37,516 nucleotides of DNA from Caviibacter sp963550915 (GCA_963550915.1 CAUVEB010000008.1:1-37516), one strand, 5' to 3'; positions 16,240 through 24,127 are shown, counted from the stretch's first letter. The notes: generated by a model not told the origin, from the sequence alone. Numbers and translations are program-made.

Positions 16240-16983
16240 TTACCTCTTTGCCACTTTATTTGCAATATATACTATAAATATAATCATTAAACCTGATGAT
16301 AATGTAAACCACGGTGCTATTAAAAAATATGACTGCGAAGCATTTAACATGTTACCTAATGTTGGTGTTGAAGCTTCTATACCTATACCTAAAAATCCAA
16401 GTCCTGCTTCAGTTAATATACCTTTTGCAAAGTTAATTACAAAATTTATTAATATATATTTTTTTATATTCGGTAGTATATGTCTTACAATTATTCTAAT
16501 ATTGCTTACACCATATGTTCTAGCTGCCATTACATATTCTTTTTCTTTTTCTTTAATAGTAATTCCACGAACATGACTAACTATAAGGGGTAAATACATA
16601 AGAACCATTGCAAAAATAAGGGAATAAAACCCTGGTCCCATAATAACTACTACTGTTATGGCTATTAATATAGAAGGTATTGATAAAATTATATGTATAA
16701 AAGTCTGTATAATACTATCAATATATCCGCCATAAAATCCTGATATACCACCAATTAAAGTGCCTAACATAGTAGATAGTGATATAGAAATCACTACAAC
16801 AGTTAAGGTATTAAAAGTTCCAAAAATTAATCTTGTGTATATATCACGACCTAAATTATCTGTACCAAGTATATGTGCTAAACTTGGTTTTTGTAAGATT
16901 TGCCCGTCTAACATAGTGTTTGGATTTTTAATAAACAATACCAATAATATTATTAATATCATATATTTTATATATTTTTTCAT
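16240..16983 (-). CDS. ABC transporter permease, DppC/OppC type
   Basis: The 247-residue inner-membrane subunit has about six membrane segments and the DppC landmark LGTDNLGRDIYTRLIFGTFNT near the N-terminus. The cytoplasmic coupling loop (EYVMAARTYGVSNIRIIVRH) is the EAA-like motif that contacts the ATPase. It is slightly short for the family (about 280-300). It overlaps the DppB-type permease gene by four bases. Confidence 0.9.
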   Translation of the reverse strand: MKKYIKYMILIILLVLFIKNPNTMLDGQILQKPSLAHILGTDNLGRDIYTRLIFGTFNTLTVVVISISLSTMLGTLIGGISGFYGGYIDSIIQTFIHIILSIPSILIAITVVVIMGPGFYSLIFAMVLMYLPLIVSHVRGITIKEKEKEYVMAARTYGVSNIRIIVRHILPNIKKYILINFVINFAKGILTEAGLGFLGIGIEASTPTLGNMLNASQSYFLIAPWFTLSSGLMIIFIVYIANKVAKR

Positions 16984-17894
16984 ATGCTATCACCCATTTT
17001 TATTCTTGGATCTAAAAGCACATATATTATATCAACAATAAAGTTTATAAGCACTATAATAAAGGATGTGTACACAATTAAACCTTGAACTAATGGTATA
17101 TCTCTGGTATATACGGCAACTGTCATAAGCCTTCCTATTCCAGGTATTGAAAAAATCTGCTCTATTATTACTATACCTGTTACAAGATCTATTATTATTA
17201 GACCTAATATTGAAATCACAGGTAAAAGTGCATTCTTTAATATATACATATTCAAGTACTTCATATTCATACCATTAGAATATAGGTATTTTATATATTC
17301 TTGTCTTGTTTCTATATATAGATTTTCTTTTATATTTTTAGTAACAATTCCAATTTTAGGTATAGATAATATGAAGCAAGGCACAATAAGCGATTTTAAA
17401 GTGCTATCATACCCTATACTAAACCATCTTAATATTACTGAGAATACAAAAATTGAAATTATACCAAGCCAAAATGATGGTATTGATATACTAAGACCTA
17501 ATATAATCTCCCATATATTATTTGCTCTTTTATTTTTATTAAGATAAAAAGATAATAAAATTGAGATTGTAAAAATAATAAGTATTGATACTATTGTTAT
17601 AACTGCCGTTATAGGAAGTCTTTCAAGTATTAAATCCTTAACAGGAGCTGAATACTTAAAAGATTTTCCAAAATTCCCCATAAAAGCATTTTTAAGCCAT
17701 ACAATATATCGTATAAATAACGGTTTATCAAGTCCTAATTCTTGTCTAAATAAAATTAAATTTTCATATGGAGCATCTACACCTAGTATAGCTGTAGCTG
17801 GATCTCCAGGTATTAAAGATATTATAAAAAATGAAATTGTAGATATAATATATATACTAAAAATCATTTTAAATAGTTTTTTTACAAAATACAT
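16980..17894 (-). CDS. ABC transporter permease, DppB/OppB type
   Basis: The 304-residue permease has about six membrane segments, the N-terminal IPGDPATAILG that marks DppB/OppB proteins, and a coupling loop around EYIKYLYSNGMNMKYLNMY. It ends with the family-typical IDIIYVLLDPRIK. The length is normal. It lies two bases downstream of the solute-binding protein gene and overlaps the DppC-type gene, so the subunits are co-translated. Confidence 0.92.
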   Translation of the reverse strand: MYFVKKLFKMIFSIYIISTISFFIISLIPGDPATAILGVDAPYENLILFRQELGLDKPLFIRYIVWLKNAFMGNFGKSFKYSAPVKDLILERLPITAVITIVSILIIFTISILLSFYLNKNKRANNIWEIILGLSISIPSFWLGIISIFVFSVILRWFSIGYDSTLKSLIVPCFILSIPKIGIVTKNIKENLYIETRQEYIKYLYSNGMNMKYLNMYILKNALLPVISILGLIIIDLVTGIVIIEQIFSIPGIGRLMTVAVYTRDIPLVQGLIVYTSFIIVLINFIVDIIYVLLDPRIKMGDSI

Positions 17895-17896
17895 AA

Positions 17897-19312
17897 TTAC
17901 TCACTAAATTTTAATTTTGCAAAGTTCATGTATGCAATTGGATATTTAGTATAACCTGTTATATCTTTTGAATGTGCAACTATAAAAGTTGGATCCATTA
18001 GATAAACACTTGAACTTTCATCTACTAATATTTGTTGTGCTTTTTTGTATAATTCAACTCTCTTATTAACATCCACTGTTCTTTTTGCATCTAAAATTAA
18101 TTTATCATATTCTTCATTATTAAATCCTATGAAGTTTCTCTTGTATTTTGAAGTGTATCTTCTTAATATAGCATCAGGATCTAATTTACCACTTAATCCT
18201 ATTAAAGTCATTTCAAAATCTCTATTTGTATAAACTTCTTGAAGCCAAGTTGCAAATTCAAGTTCAACTATTTTTACATTAAATCCATATTTTGATAATC
18301 CTTCTTTTATAATTTGAGCAACGTCAATATATAAATAACTGTTTGTAGGTATTTTAAGTGTAAATGTCTTAGCTTTTAATAAATCTGTATTTCCTGCTAC
18401 TTCTTTTATGTTATCGTTATAATATTTTGCAAGTATAGGGCTCATACTTGAACTTAATTTTAATGATTTATTTCCTGATGTTTTTTGTATGATATCGTCT
18501 TTATTTATAGCTGTATTTATAGCAGCTCTTGTATTTTTATCAATTTTTTCATTATTTAAACCTAACATAAATACCATGTTTTGTGGTTGATTTATAACAG
18601 TGAAATCTTTAAGTTCTGATTCTCTTTTTGTATCAATATATGATAGTAAATTATATTCCCCACTTAATAGTTTTAAGAAGTTTGTATCTGTGTTAGGGCT
18701 TATAGCTATATTTACTCTTTTAATATTTGCTTTTTCTCCGTAGTATCTATCATTTCTTTCAAGTACTAGTTTTTGTTCTCTTACATATTCTTTTATAGTA
18801 TAAGGTCCTGTACCGTTTGCTTTTTCTCCTATACTGTCAAAAGTTCTTTTATTTACTATTGCAGTTTTAAGGTAATATATAAGTGAAGTATCTGATTTTT
18901 CAAGTGTTACTAAAACTGTCTTATCATCTTTTTTAGTTATTTCTTTAATATTTAAAAAGGCACTTTGTATTTTTAGCTCTTTCATTTTTTCAAGTGAAAA
19001 AATAACATCTTCAACTGTTAATTTGTCACCATTATGAAAATATACATTATCTCTTATAACAAATTCATATACTAAACCGTCTTCTGAAACACTGTAACTC
19101 TTAGCTAACGCAGGAACTACATCTCCATTTTCACTTGGCATTACAAGTCCTTCATATATATTATACATAATTTCAGTACTGTTACTTGAAACTAATTTAT
19201 ATGGATTTATACTTTCAATATCCGAAGTTATTGCAGTATTTATTTCTTTTTTACTTGCACTATTTGTACAAGAAATTAATAAAGTTAATAATAAAGTTAA
19301 AAAATATTTCAT
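17897..19312 (-). CDS. Solute-binding lipoprotein, SBP family 5
   Basis: The protein binds the substrate outside the membrane for the ABC permeases encoded downstream. The open frame extends to 19330, but the ATG at 19312 follows a CCCCTTT-complement ribosome-binding site and gives MKYFLTLLLTLLISC, a lipoprotein signal with the lipobox Cys at 15. The mature part has family-5 landmarks: SINPYKLVSSNST, LAKSYSVSEDGLVYEFVIRD, FHNGDKLTVEDV and NGTGPYTIKEY. It is about 471 residues, slightly short. Family 5 binds peptides, nickel, haem or other ligands; specificity is not visible. Confidence 0.92.
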   Translation of the reverse strand: MKYFLTLLLTLLISCTNSASKKEINTAITSDIESINPYKLVSSNSTEIMYNIYEGLVMPSENGDVVPALAKSYSVSEDGLVYEFVIRDNVYFHNGDKLTVEDVIFSLEKMKELKIQSAFLNIKEITKKDDKTVLVTLEKSDTSLIYYLKTAIVNKRTFDSIGEKANGTGPYTIKEYVREQKLVLERNDRYYGEKANIKRVNIAISPNTDTNFLKLLSGEYNLLSYIDTKRESELKDFTVINQPQNMVFMLGLNNEKIDKNTRAAINTAINKDDIIQKTSGNKSLKLSSSMSPILAKYYNDNIKEVAGNTDLLKAKTFTLKIPTNSYLYIDVAQIIKEGLSKYGFNVKIVELEFATWLQEVYTNRDFEMTLIGLSGKLDPDAILRRYTSKYKRNFIGFNNEEYDKLILDAKRTVDVNKRVELYKKAQQILVDESSSVYLMDPTFIVAHSKDITGYTKYPIAYMNFAKLKFSE

Positions 19313-19347
19313 TATATATCCCCTTTGCAAGTGTTTATTTTAAGCCG

Positions 19348-19376
19348 ATTATAGCACTATTTATATAGCGTGTCAA
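19348..19376 (-). promoter_or_regulatory. Consensus promoter of the ABC-GlcU-mtaD operon
   Basis: The minus strand reads TTGACA (complement of 19371-19376), 17 bases, then TATAAT (complement of 19348-19353): a perfect sigma-70 consensus. The start would be near 19341, about 28 bases before the lipoprotein ATG. The spacer contains CTAT-TTAT-ATAG, a small dyad. Confidence 0.9.
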
Positions 19377-19383
19377 TCTCTTG

Positions 19384-19412
19384 TTGACATATAATACTAT
19401 ACGGTGTATAAT
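19384..19412 (+). promoter_or_regulatory. Consensus promoter of the padR operon with a dyad
   Basis: TTGACA (19384-19389), a 17-base spacer and TATAAT (19407-19412) form a perfect consensus promoter. The inverted repeat TATAC-GGT-GTATA (19398-19410) covers the end of the spacer and most of the -10, a typical place for an autoregulatory PadR operator. The -35 is only 7 bases from the -35 of the divergent promoter, so one bound regulator could affect both. The operator assignment is inference. Confidence 0.8.
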
Positions 19413-19445
19413 ATTGTTAGAAATAAAAAGTGAGGTGATTTTATC

Positions 19446-19760
19446 ATGCAACTTACAAGTGATTTTTTAGAACTTTGTGTTCTTGCAACTCTTGAAAAAG
19501 GTGATTTATATGGTTATCTTTTAACTCAAAAACTACAAGAAAAAATTAACATTAGTGAATCTACTCTGTATCCTGTGCTAAGAAGACTTAAAAGCAAAGA
19601 TCTGCTAACTATATATGATAACAATTATCAGGGTCGTAATAGAAGATATTATAAAATAACTGAAAATGGTAGGTTACAACTTAAAACATATATTGAAGAA
19701 TGGGAAAAATTAAAAACTGAAATTGATAATTTTATTGAGGTGAAAATTTATGAAAACTAG
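19446..19760 (+). CDS. PadR-family transcriptional regulator
   Basis: The 104-residue protein is a short PadR-type winged helix. It has the N-terminal LELCVLATLEKGDLYGYLL, recognition region SESTLYPVLRRLKSKDLL, wing GRNRRYYKITENG and a C-terminal dimerisation helix. PadR proteins usually repress their own operon. A dyad overlaps its promoter and the divergent ABC operon shares the intergenic region. The gene is followed by an 11-base overlap with the DUF1700-like gene, a common PadR partner. A GAGGTGA ribosome-binding site precedes the ATG. Confidence 0.93.
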   Translation: MQLTSDFLELCVLATLEKGDLYGYLLTQKLQEKINISESTLYPVLRRLKSKDLLTIYDNNYQGRNRRYYKITENGRLQLKTYIEEWEKLKTEIDNFIEVKIYEN

Positions 19761-20313
19761 AGATTTTATGAGAGAACTAGACAAAAATTTAAAAGATTTA
19801 CCGTATGATGAAAAAATTGAACTATTTAGATACTATGAAGAATATTTTGATGATTTAGGTATTGGTCGTGATGATGAAGTCCCAAATAGCATAGACCCTA
19901 AGAAAATAGCCAATGAACTACTACTTGAGTACAATATTAAAAACCATAAAGATAATGTAAAAAGTAAAAATCCACTTGTATTTACTTTTTTACTTATTGC
20001 AACAATAATGGGAGCTCCACTTTCAATACCGTTATTTATAGCTTTTGCTGCTGTATTTTTTTCAATAATATTGGTATTGCTAGTTATCTTTATGATAATA
20101 GTAATTGTAATATTTGTAGTTCCTATTACAATTTTATATGAAATAGTAAGACACGGTTTAGTATTAAATCCATTAATCGGTTTAGGTACTTCATTGATTT
20201 TTATAGGTTCTGCAATATGTGTTTATGGAATATTAAAGGCTTTTTGTAGATTTATTGCTAATATTTATAACAAGATATTAGTTTGGATATATATGAGAAA
20301 TAAGAGAGGTTAG
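19750..20313 (+). CDS. DUF1700/HAAS-type membrane protein
   Basis: The 187-residue protein starts with the HAAS-like helical domain DFMRELDKNLKDLP...ELFRYYEEYFDDL (about 5-36). Long hydrophobic segments follow (about 75-100, 102-130 and 140-165). Such proteins commonly sit between a padR gene and a DUF4097-like gene, as here, and are thought to signal membrane or envelope state to PadR. The biochemical function of the family is not established. It overlaps padR and is two bases from the next gene. Confidence 0.82.
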   Translation: MKTRDFMRELDKNLKDLPYDEKIELFRYYEEYFDDLGIGRDDEVPNSIDPKKIANELLLEYNIKNHKDNVKSKNPLVFTFLLIATIMGAPLSIPLFIAFAAVFFSIILVLLVIFMIIVIVIFVVPITILYEIVRHGLVLNPLIGLGTSLIFIGSAICVYGILKAFCRFIANIYNKILVWIYMRNKRG

Positions 20314-20315
20314 AT

Positions 20316-20876
20316 ATGAAAAAATATATTTTTGCTTTTATTATAATAATTTTAGGGTGGGTATTAATTTTATCAAGTATGTTTGGTGATATCAATAAGA
20401 GTAATAAAAACAATTTACTTAATACTAAATATGTTATTGATGAAGATATAAAGGTTATTGATATATATAATGCTTTTGGTTCTATTAGTATAAAACGTGG
20501 TGAAGAAAACATTATAGAAATACCTAAGAATTTAGTATATGAAATAAAAGATAATGCTTTATACATAAAATATAACGAATCATATCCTAGTAGAAAATTA
20601 AGAAAAAATGAAATTAATGTATTTATAACATATAAAAATGATGTTGATATTAAAATTAAAAATTTTGCAGGAATAATAAATGCCGATCTTCCATATGGTA
20701 AACACTATATTTCTAATGTTGCCGGAATAGCCAATTTATATGTCTTAGACGATATATACTTTGAATCTTTTGAAACTTTTGCAAAGTCTGATTTAAAAGT
20801 AGAAAATAACAAAAATTCAAAAACTAGTTTAAGGATATTAACCTCAGTTGGAAAATACAAAATTAATAGAAAATAA
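20316..20876 (+). CDS. Membrane-anchored DUF4097-like protein
   Basis: The 186-residue protein has one N-terminal membrane segment (about 3-23). The rest is an extracytoplasmic beta-rich domain with repeated short strands (IYNAFGSISIKRGEENIIEIP, then INADLPYG and SNVAGIANLYV). This matches the putative beta-helix/adhesin fold of DUF4097 proteins, which typically end PadR-DUF1700 operons. Sequence support is moderate, and context adds to it. It is the last gene of the operon and converges on tRNA-Thr, whose 3' end is five bases away. Confidence 0.6.
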   Translation: MKKYIFAFIIIILGWVLILSSMFGDINKSNKNNLLNTKYVIDEDIKVIDIYNAFGSISIKRGEENIIEIPKNLVYEIKDNALYIKYNESYPSRKLRKNEINVFITYKNDVDIKIKNFAGIINADLPYGKHYISNVAGIANLYVLDDIYFESFETFAKSDLKVENNKNSKTSLRILTSVGKYKINRK

Positions 20877-20881
20877 AAAAG

Positions 20882-20957
<76 letters not shown>

Positions 20958-20973
20958 GTAACCACCATAACTT

Positions 20974-21003
20974 AGTATATCAAAATATATAATTGAAAGT
21001 CAA
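20974..21003 (-). promoter_or_regulatory. Promoter of tRNA-Thr
   Basis: The minus strand reads TTGACT (complement of 20998-21003), an 18-base spacer, then TATACT (complement of 20974-20979), about 16 bases before the mature tRNA 5' end. It overlaps the divergent promoter of the membrane-protein gene. Confidence 0.7.
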
Positions 21004-21021
21004 TATATTTTGTGTTATTAT
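20993..21021 (+). promoter_or_regulatory. Promoter of the 21051 membrane-protein gene
   Basis: TTGAAA (20993-20998), 17 bases, TATTAT (21016-21021). It is followed by an AAAAGGGG ribosome-binding site and the ATG at 21051. Confidence 0.65.
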
Positions 21022-21050
21022 TATAAAAAAGAAAAGGGGTTTTTCGTTAT

Positions 21051-21587
21051 ATGAAACAAGAAATAAAAAATGGATACCTAAATATTGCACTTAATACATT
21101 ACTTGCAATTGGTGTTTTCTTTGCAACATATAAACAAGATAGAATAACAACAATTTTACTTGTAATATTATTAATTTTACCACCAATTGTTGATAACATA
21201 TCATTAATACAGCTTCAAAAGATAAATCCAAATCTAAAAAAAGAAAAACTTGATAAATTTTATGATAGATTAGCTTTTACTCTTTACATAGCTGCAATAT
21301 TAATATTTGTTATATTATTTAAAAAAATGAATGTTACTGTACTAGCTTTAGGTATAATATTGTACGTGTATGCTAATACTATTAGAACTTGGGGAATAAT
21401 TAGATATGACCTCAATACATTTATTCACAGAAATAGAAAAATTGATATAAGATCTATACTTCATATAGATAAAAATATTGATAAAAGAACATTAACTGTA
21501 AAATATTTTAATAATACTAAAACTGCACTTAAATTTCACAGCATTGCAGAACTTGAAAAAGTTGAAAGAATTTTAAAAAGAAAATAA
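21051..21587 (+). CDS. Unrecognised membrane protein
   Basis: I do not recognise this 178-residue protein. It has about four membrane segments (roughly 10-27, 32-50, 72-89 and 92-111) in two pairs separated by a charged loop (about 52-70). A cytoplasmic-looking tail of about 60 basic residues follows, with no metal or nucleotide-binding motif. It has its own promoter and terminator and is monocistronic between tRNA-Thr and uraA. The tail (DKRTLTVKYFNNTKTALKF) has a beta-rich, PH-like character, which is only an impression. Confidence 0.75.
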   Translation: MKQEIKNGYLNIALNTLLAIGVFFATYKQDRITTILLVILLILPPIVDNISLIQLQKINPNLKKEKLDKFYDRLAFTLYIAAILIFVILFKKMNVTVLALGIILYVYANTIRTWGIIRYDLNTFIHRNRKIDIRSILHIDKNIDKRTLTVKYFNNTKTALKFHSIAELEKVERILKRK

Positions 21588-21624
21588 AACTACATATATC
21601 AACTATGGTATATGTAGTTTTTTT
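21588..21624. terminator. Bidirectional terminator between convergent genes
   Basis: AACTACATATA (21588-21598) pairs with TATATGTAGTT (21609-21619) around a 10-base loop. A T-run follows on the plus strand and an A-rich stretch precedes it, so it also serves uraA from the other side. Confidence 0.85.
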
Positions 21625-21635
21625 ATACTTGTTAT

Positions 21636-22892
21636 TTATTCATTAAGTAAATTATATTTATCAAATACATAGAATAATAATGATATCGCAATTGCAACAA
21701 CACTTGCTAAATTCATTCCTTTAAGACTTATTGATGAAATGTTTACTGATAATCCACTAAGACCTGTTACAAATATTACAGATGTAAGTATTAAGTTTTG
21801 TGCCTTGTTAAAATCTACATTTTTTTCAACAAATAGTCTAAGTCCTGATACTCCTATCATTCCATATAGTAAGAAAGTAACTCCACCTATAACACTACCT
21901 GGTATAGTATTAATTAATGCTGAAAATGGTCCTATAAATGCCATCATTATTGATATAACAGCAGCTCCTGCTATTACATATACACTATATACCTTAGTTA
22001 TAGCCATAACCCCTATATTTTCACCATATGTTGTTGTTGGAACTCCACCAACTAAAGCTGATAACATTGTTGAGAAATTATCTGCAAATAAAGTTTTATG
22101 AAGACCTGGTTCTTTTAATAAATCTTTTCCTACTATATTACTTGTTACAACCTGATGACTTATATGTTCTGATATTATAACTAGTATTACAGGTAATATT
22201 GTAAGCATTGGTTTTAATGCAAATTTTGCCATTTGGAAATGTGGAACTGTTATTATTTTTGATGATACTATTGGAGCAAAATCAACCATTCCTAAATAAA
22301 CTGCTGTTACATATCCAACTACCATTGCAATTAATATTGATATTGTTGAGAAGAATTTTCTAAATAGAACTGATCCACAAATTGCAGTTCCAAGTGTAAC
22401 TCCAAAAACTACTCTACCTTCAAAAGTTGTAAGGTCTGCACCTATTTTACCTCCACCTATAGTAAGTGCTGCAAGTTCAAACCCTATAAGAGAAACAACA
22501 GAACCCATAGCTGCAGGTGGTAAGATTATATCAATAAATGATGTTCCAAAACGATTTATAACATAAGCTAATATACAACCAACTAAACCTACAAGAAAAA
22601 ATCCACCTAAAGCATAACTATAACCGTAGTTTTCACTGTTTATAATCTGTAATGCTGGCCCTAAAAAAGCAAAGCTTGATCCAAGATAAGCTGGTGCTTT
22701 CCCTTTTGTTATATATATGAATAAAAGAGTTCCTACCCCATTCATAAATAACACAATACCTGCGTCAATACCAAATAAAATTGGCACTAATACTGATGCT
22801 CCAAACATTGCAAAAGTATGTTGTAAACTAAGTGGAATTAACCATTTCAATGGTACCTTTTCTTCAATTCCGATGATCTTTTTACTACTCAT
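21636..22892 (-). CDS. uraA: Uracil permease, UraA/NCS2 family
   Basis: UraA is a proton-uracil symporter of the inner membrane. The 418-residue protein has the family landmarks SLQHTFAMFGASVLVP (about 22-37), PAYLGSSFAFLGP (about 68-80), the substrate-site Glu in IISEHISHQ, and GGVPTTTYGENIGVMA. This is close to the E. coli protein in length and motif order. The start has a good AGGAGG ribosome-binding site. A terminator hairpin lies only 17 bases upstream of the ATG, so expression depends on read-through of, or initiation before, that hairpin. Xanthine or other pyrimidines are less likely substrates. Confidence 0.92.
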   Translation of the reverse strand: MSSKKIIGIEEKVPLKWLIPLSLQHTFAMFGASVLVPILFGIDAGIVLFMNGVGTLLFIYITKGKAPAYLGSSFAFLGPALQIINSENYGYSYALGGFFLVGLVGCILAYVINRFGTSFIDIILPPAAMGSVVSLIGFELAALTIGGGKIGADLTTFEGRVVFGVTLGTAICGSVLFRKFFSTISILIAMVVGYVTAVYLGMVDFAPIVSSKIITVPHFQMAKFALKPMLTILPVILVIISEHISHQVVTSNIVGKDLLKEPGLHKTLFADNFSTMLSALVGGVPTTTYGENIGVMAITKVYSVYVIAGAAVISIMMAFIGPFSALINTIPGSVIGGVTFLLYGMIGVSGLRLFVEKNVDFNKAQNLILTSVIFVTGLSGLSVNISSISLKGMNLASVVAIAISLLFYVFDKYNLLNE

Positions 22893-22908
22893 AAAACCTC
22901 CTATTTTT

Positions 22909-22939
22909 TAAAAAAAAGACAAGTACAAAAACTTGTCTT
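22909..22939 (-). terminator. Terminator/attenuator between the nitroreductase gene and uraA
   Basis: On the minus strand AAGACAAGT-(6)-ACTTGTCTT forms a perfect 9-bp stem followed by eight T. It starts right after the nitroreductase stop and ends about 17 bases before the uraA start codon. Confidence 0.85.
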
Positions 22940-22940
22940 A

Positions 22941-23624
22941 TTATTTACTATAAAATCTTTTAATAACGTCACCAAATAACGGTTGTGAAACACCGATTGA
23001 CTTGAACCAACTGTCAAGTTTAACTTCATAATTTTCAACTGCATTTTGTTGAACTTCTTTATTATATACATTTTCCATTGCAAAAGCTTCAAAATCAATT
23101 CTAGGTTTTGGAGTTCCAAGTAATGATTCTTTTGTTGGTTCTCCTATTGTTATACCTAACATTGGGAAAGTGTTTTCAGGTAAATTTAATAATTTAGCAA
23201 CTTCAACAGGTGATTGTTTTATTCCACCTATTATTGTTGAACCATATCCATAACCCATAGCTGCTAAATTTATTAGATAAGCCATTATTCCAGCATCTGT
23301 TGCTGCAACTTCTCTAAGTCTATGAATTTCATCTGTAAATTCTATATTATTCTTATTTAAATAAGAAGATGCTCTATAAAAGTCACCAACAATAGTAATA
23401 AATACATCACAATCCTTTACTTGCTTTTGACCACCACATAAAACTGACATTTTTTCAATAATATCTTTATCTCTTGTATAAACTAAACTTATTTGTTGAC
23501 CATTAACTGAACTAGGGGCACGACTTGCAAGTTCTAAAATAGATTTTAACTCTTCTTCTTTTACGTGTTCTCCTGTAAACTGTCTAATAGATTTTCTACT
23601 TTTTATTGCTTCTAATATATTCAT
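22941..23624 (-). CDS. Nitroreductase-family flavoprotein
   Basis: The 227-residue protein belongs to the FMN-dependent nitroreductase family, which reduces nitro compounds, quinones or flavins with NAD(P)H. It begins with IKSRKSIRQF, followed by ELASRAPSSVNGQQ (FMN-binding region). It then has TDAGIMAYLINLAAMGYGYGSTIIGG and PMLGITIGEP, closest to NfsA-type enzymes. Its physiological substrate cannot be inferred. It has a consensus promoter and a strong terminator, so it is probably monocistronic or partly co-transcribed with uraA. Confidence 0.9.
   Translation of the reverse strand: MNILEAIKSRKSIRQFTGEHVKEEELKSILELASRAPSSVNGQQISLVYTRDKDIIEKMSVLCGGQKQVKDCDVFITIVGDFYRASSYLNKNNIEFTDEIHRLREVAATDAGIMAYLINLAAMGYGYGSTIIGGIKQSPVEVAKLLNLPENTFPMLGITIGEPTKESLLGTPKPRIDFEAFAMENVYNKEVQQNAVENYEVKLDSWFKSIGVSQPLFGDVIKRFYSK
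22947..22975 (-). promoter_or_regulatory. Candidate uraA promoter inside the nitroreductase 3' end
   Basis: The minus strand reads TTGGTG (complement of 22970-22975), 17 bases, TATAGT (complement of 22947-22952). Transcription would start almost at the hairpin, giving a transcript that begins with a terminator-like structure. The match is modest. Confidence 0.3.
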
Positions 23625-23653
23625 TACTGTCCTCCTTTTTATTCATCTTAACT

Positions 23654-23682
23654 ATTCTATACATTTTAATACATATTGTCAA
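23654..23682 (-). promoter_or_regulatory. Promoter of the nitroreductase gene
   Basis: TTGACA (complement of 23677-23682), 17-base spacer, TAGAAT (complement of 23654-23659). It is 30 bases from the ATG. The stretch from here to the tRNA terminator is AT-rich with nothing else visible. Confidence 0.8.
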
Positions 23683-23796
23683 TATATTTATATTAAATAA
23701 AAATATATTTTAAATATATGAAGTAAAAAATTAATTAAAACATCTATTTTACTATGATTATATAAAATATATTTTTTTAACTTTGTAATTTAATTA

Positions 23797-23819
23797 TAAA
23801 AAAATTGGGCTTACCCAAT
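23797..23819 (-). terminator. Terminator of the tRNA operon
   Basis: On the minus strand ATTGGG-TAAG-CCCAAT is followed by six or more T, 22 bases after the tRNA-Phe CCA end. Confidence 0.85.
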
Positions 23820-23841
23820 AATTAAAAAGCTTTATTTTAAA

Positions 23842-23917
23842 TGGTCCCCAGACGCGGAATCGAACCACGGACACAAGGATTTTCAGTCCTTTGCTCTACC
23901 GACTGAGCTATCTGGGG
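23842..23917 (-). tRNA. tRNA-Phe(GAA)
   Basis: A 76-base cloverleaf: acceptor CCCCAGA/TCTGGGG, anticodon loop CTGAAAA (GAA), T arm GGTTCGATTCC, discriminator A, encoded CCA. It is the last tRNA of the operon. A first pair of C1-G72 is slightly unusual but fully paired. Confidence 0.97.
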
Positions 23918-23921
23918 ATAC

Positions 23922-24011
23922 TGGCGGGCAGACTGGGATTCGAACCCAGACGGCTGTTACACCTTCGCCGGTTTTCAAGACCGGTTCCTTAGCCAGTTCG
24001 GACATCTGCCC
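23922..24011 (-). tRNA. tRNA-Ser(UGA)
   Basis: A 90-base class II tRNA with a long variable arm: acceptor GGGCAGA/TCTGCCC, anticodon loop CTTGAAA (UGA), discriminator G as required for SerRS, encoded CCA. It lies just downstream of an internal terminator. Confidence 0.97.
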
Positions 24012-24017
24012 ATTATT

Positions 24018-24048
24018 AAAAAAAACTACCATATTTTTAGTATGGTAG
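24018..24048 (-). terminator. Internal terminator overlapping the tRNA-Glu 3' end
   Basis: On the minus strand CTACCATA-(7)-TATGGTAG followed by eight T. The left arm begins with the last acceptor bases and the ACCA end of tRNA-Glu. It separates the first eight tRNAs from tRNA-Ser and tRNA-Phe. Confidence 0.8.
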
Positions 24049-24117
24049 GCCCTAGGAGAATCGAACTCCTGTTGCCGGGATGAAAACCCGATGTCCTGAC
24101 CACTAGACGAAGGGCCC
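24043..24117 (-). tRNA. tRNA-Glu(UUC)
   Basis: A 75-base cloverleaf: acceptor GGGCCCT/AGGGCCT with a G1-U72 wobble, anticodon loop TTTTCAT (UUC), T arm AGTTCGATTCT, discriminator A, encoded CCA. Its 3' end forms part of the following terminator stem. Confidence 0.96.
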
Positions 24118-24127
24118 GTTATTAAAA

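Noticed and set aside
22901..23119. A 72-residue minus-strand frame over the nitroreductase 3' end
   Set aside because: It lies in another frame of the nitroreductase gene and extends into the terminator; no start signal supports it.
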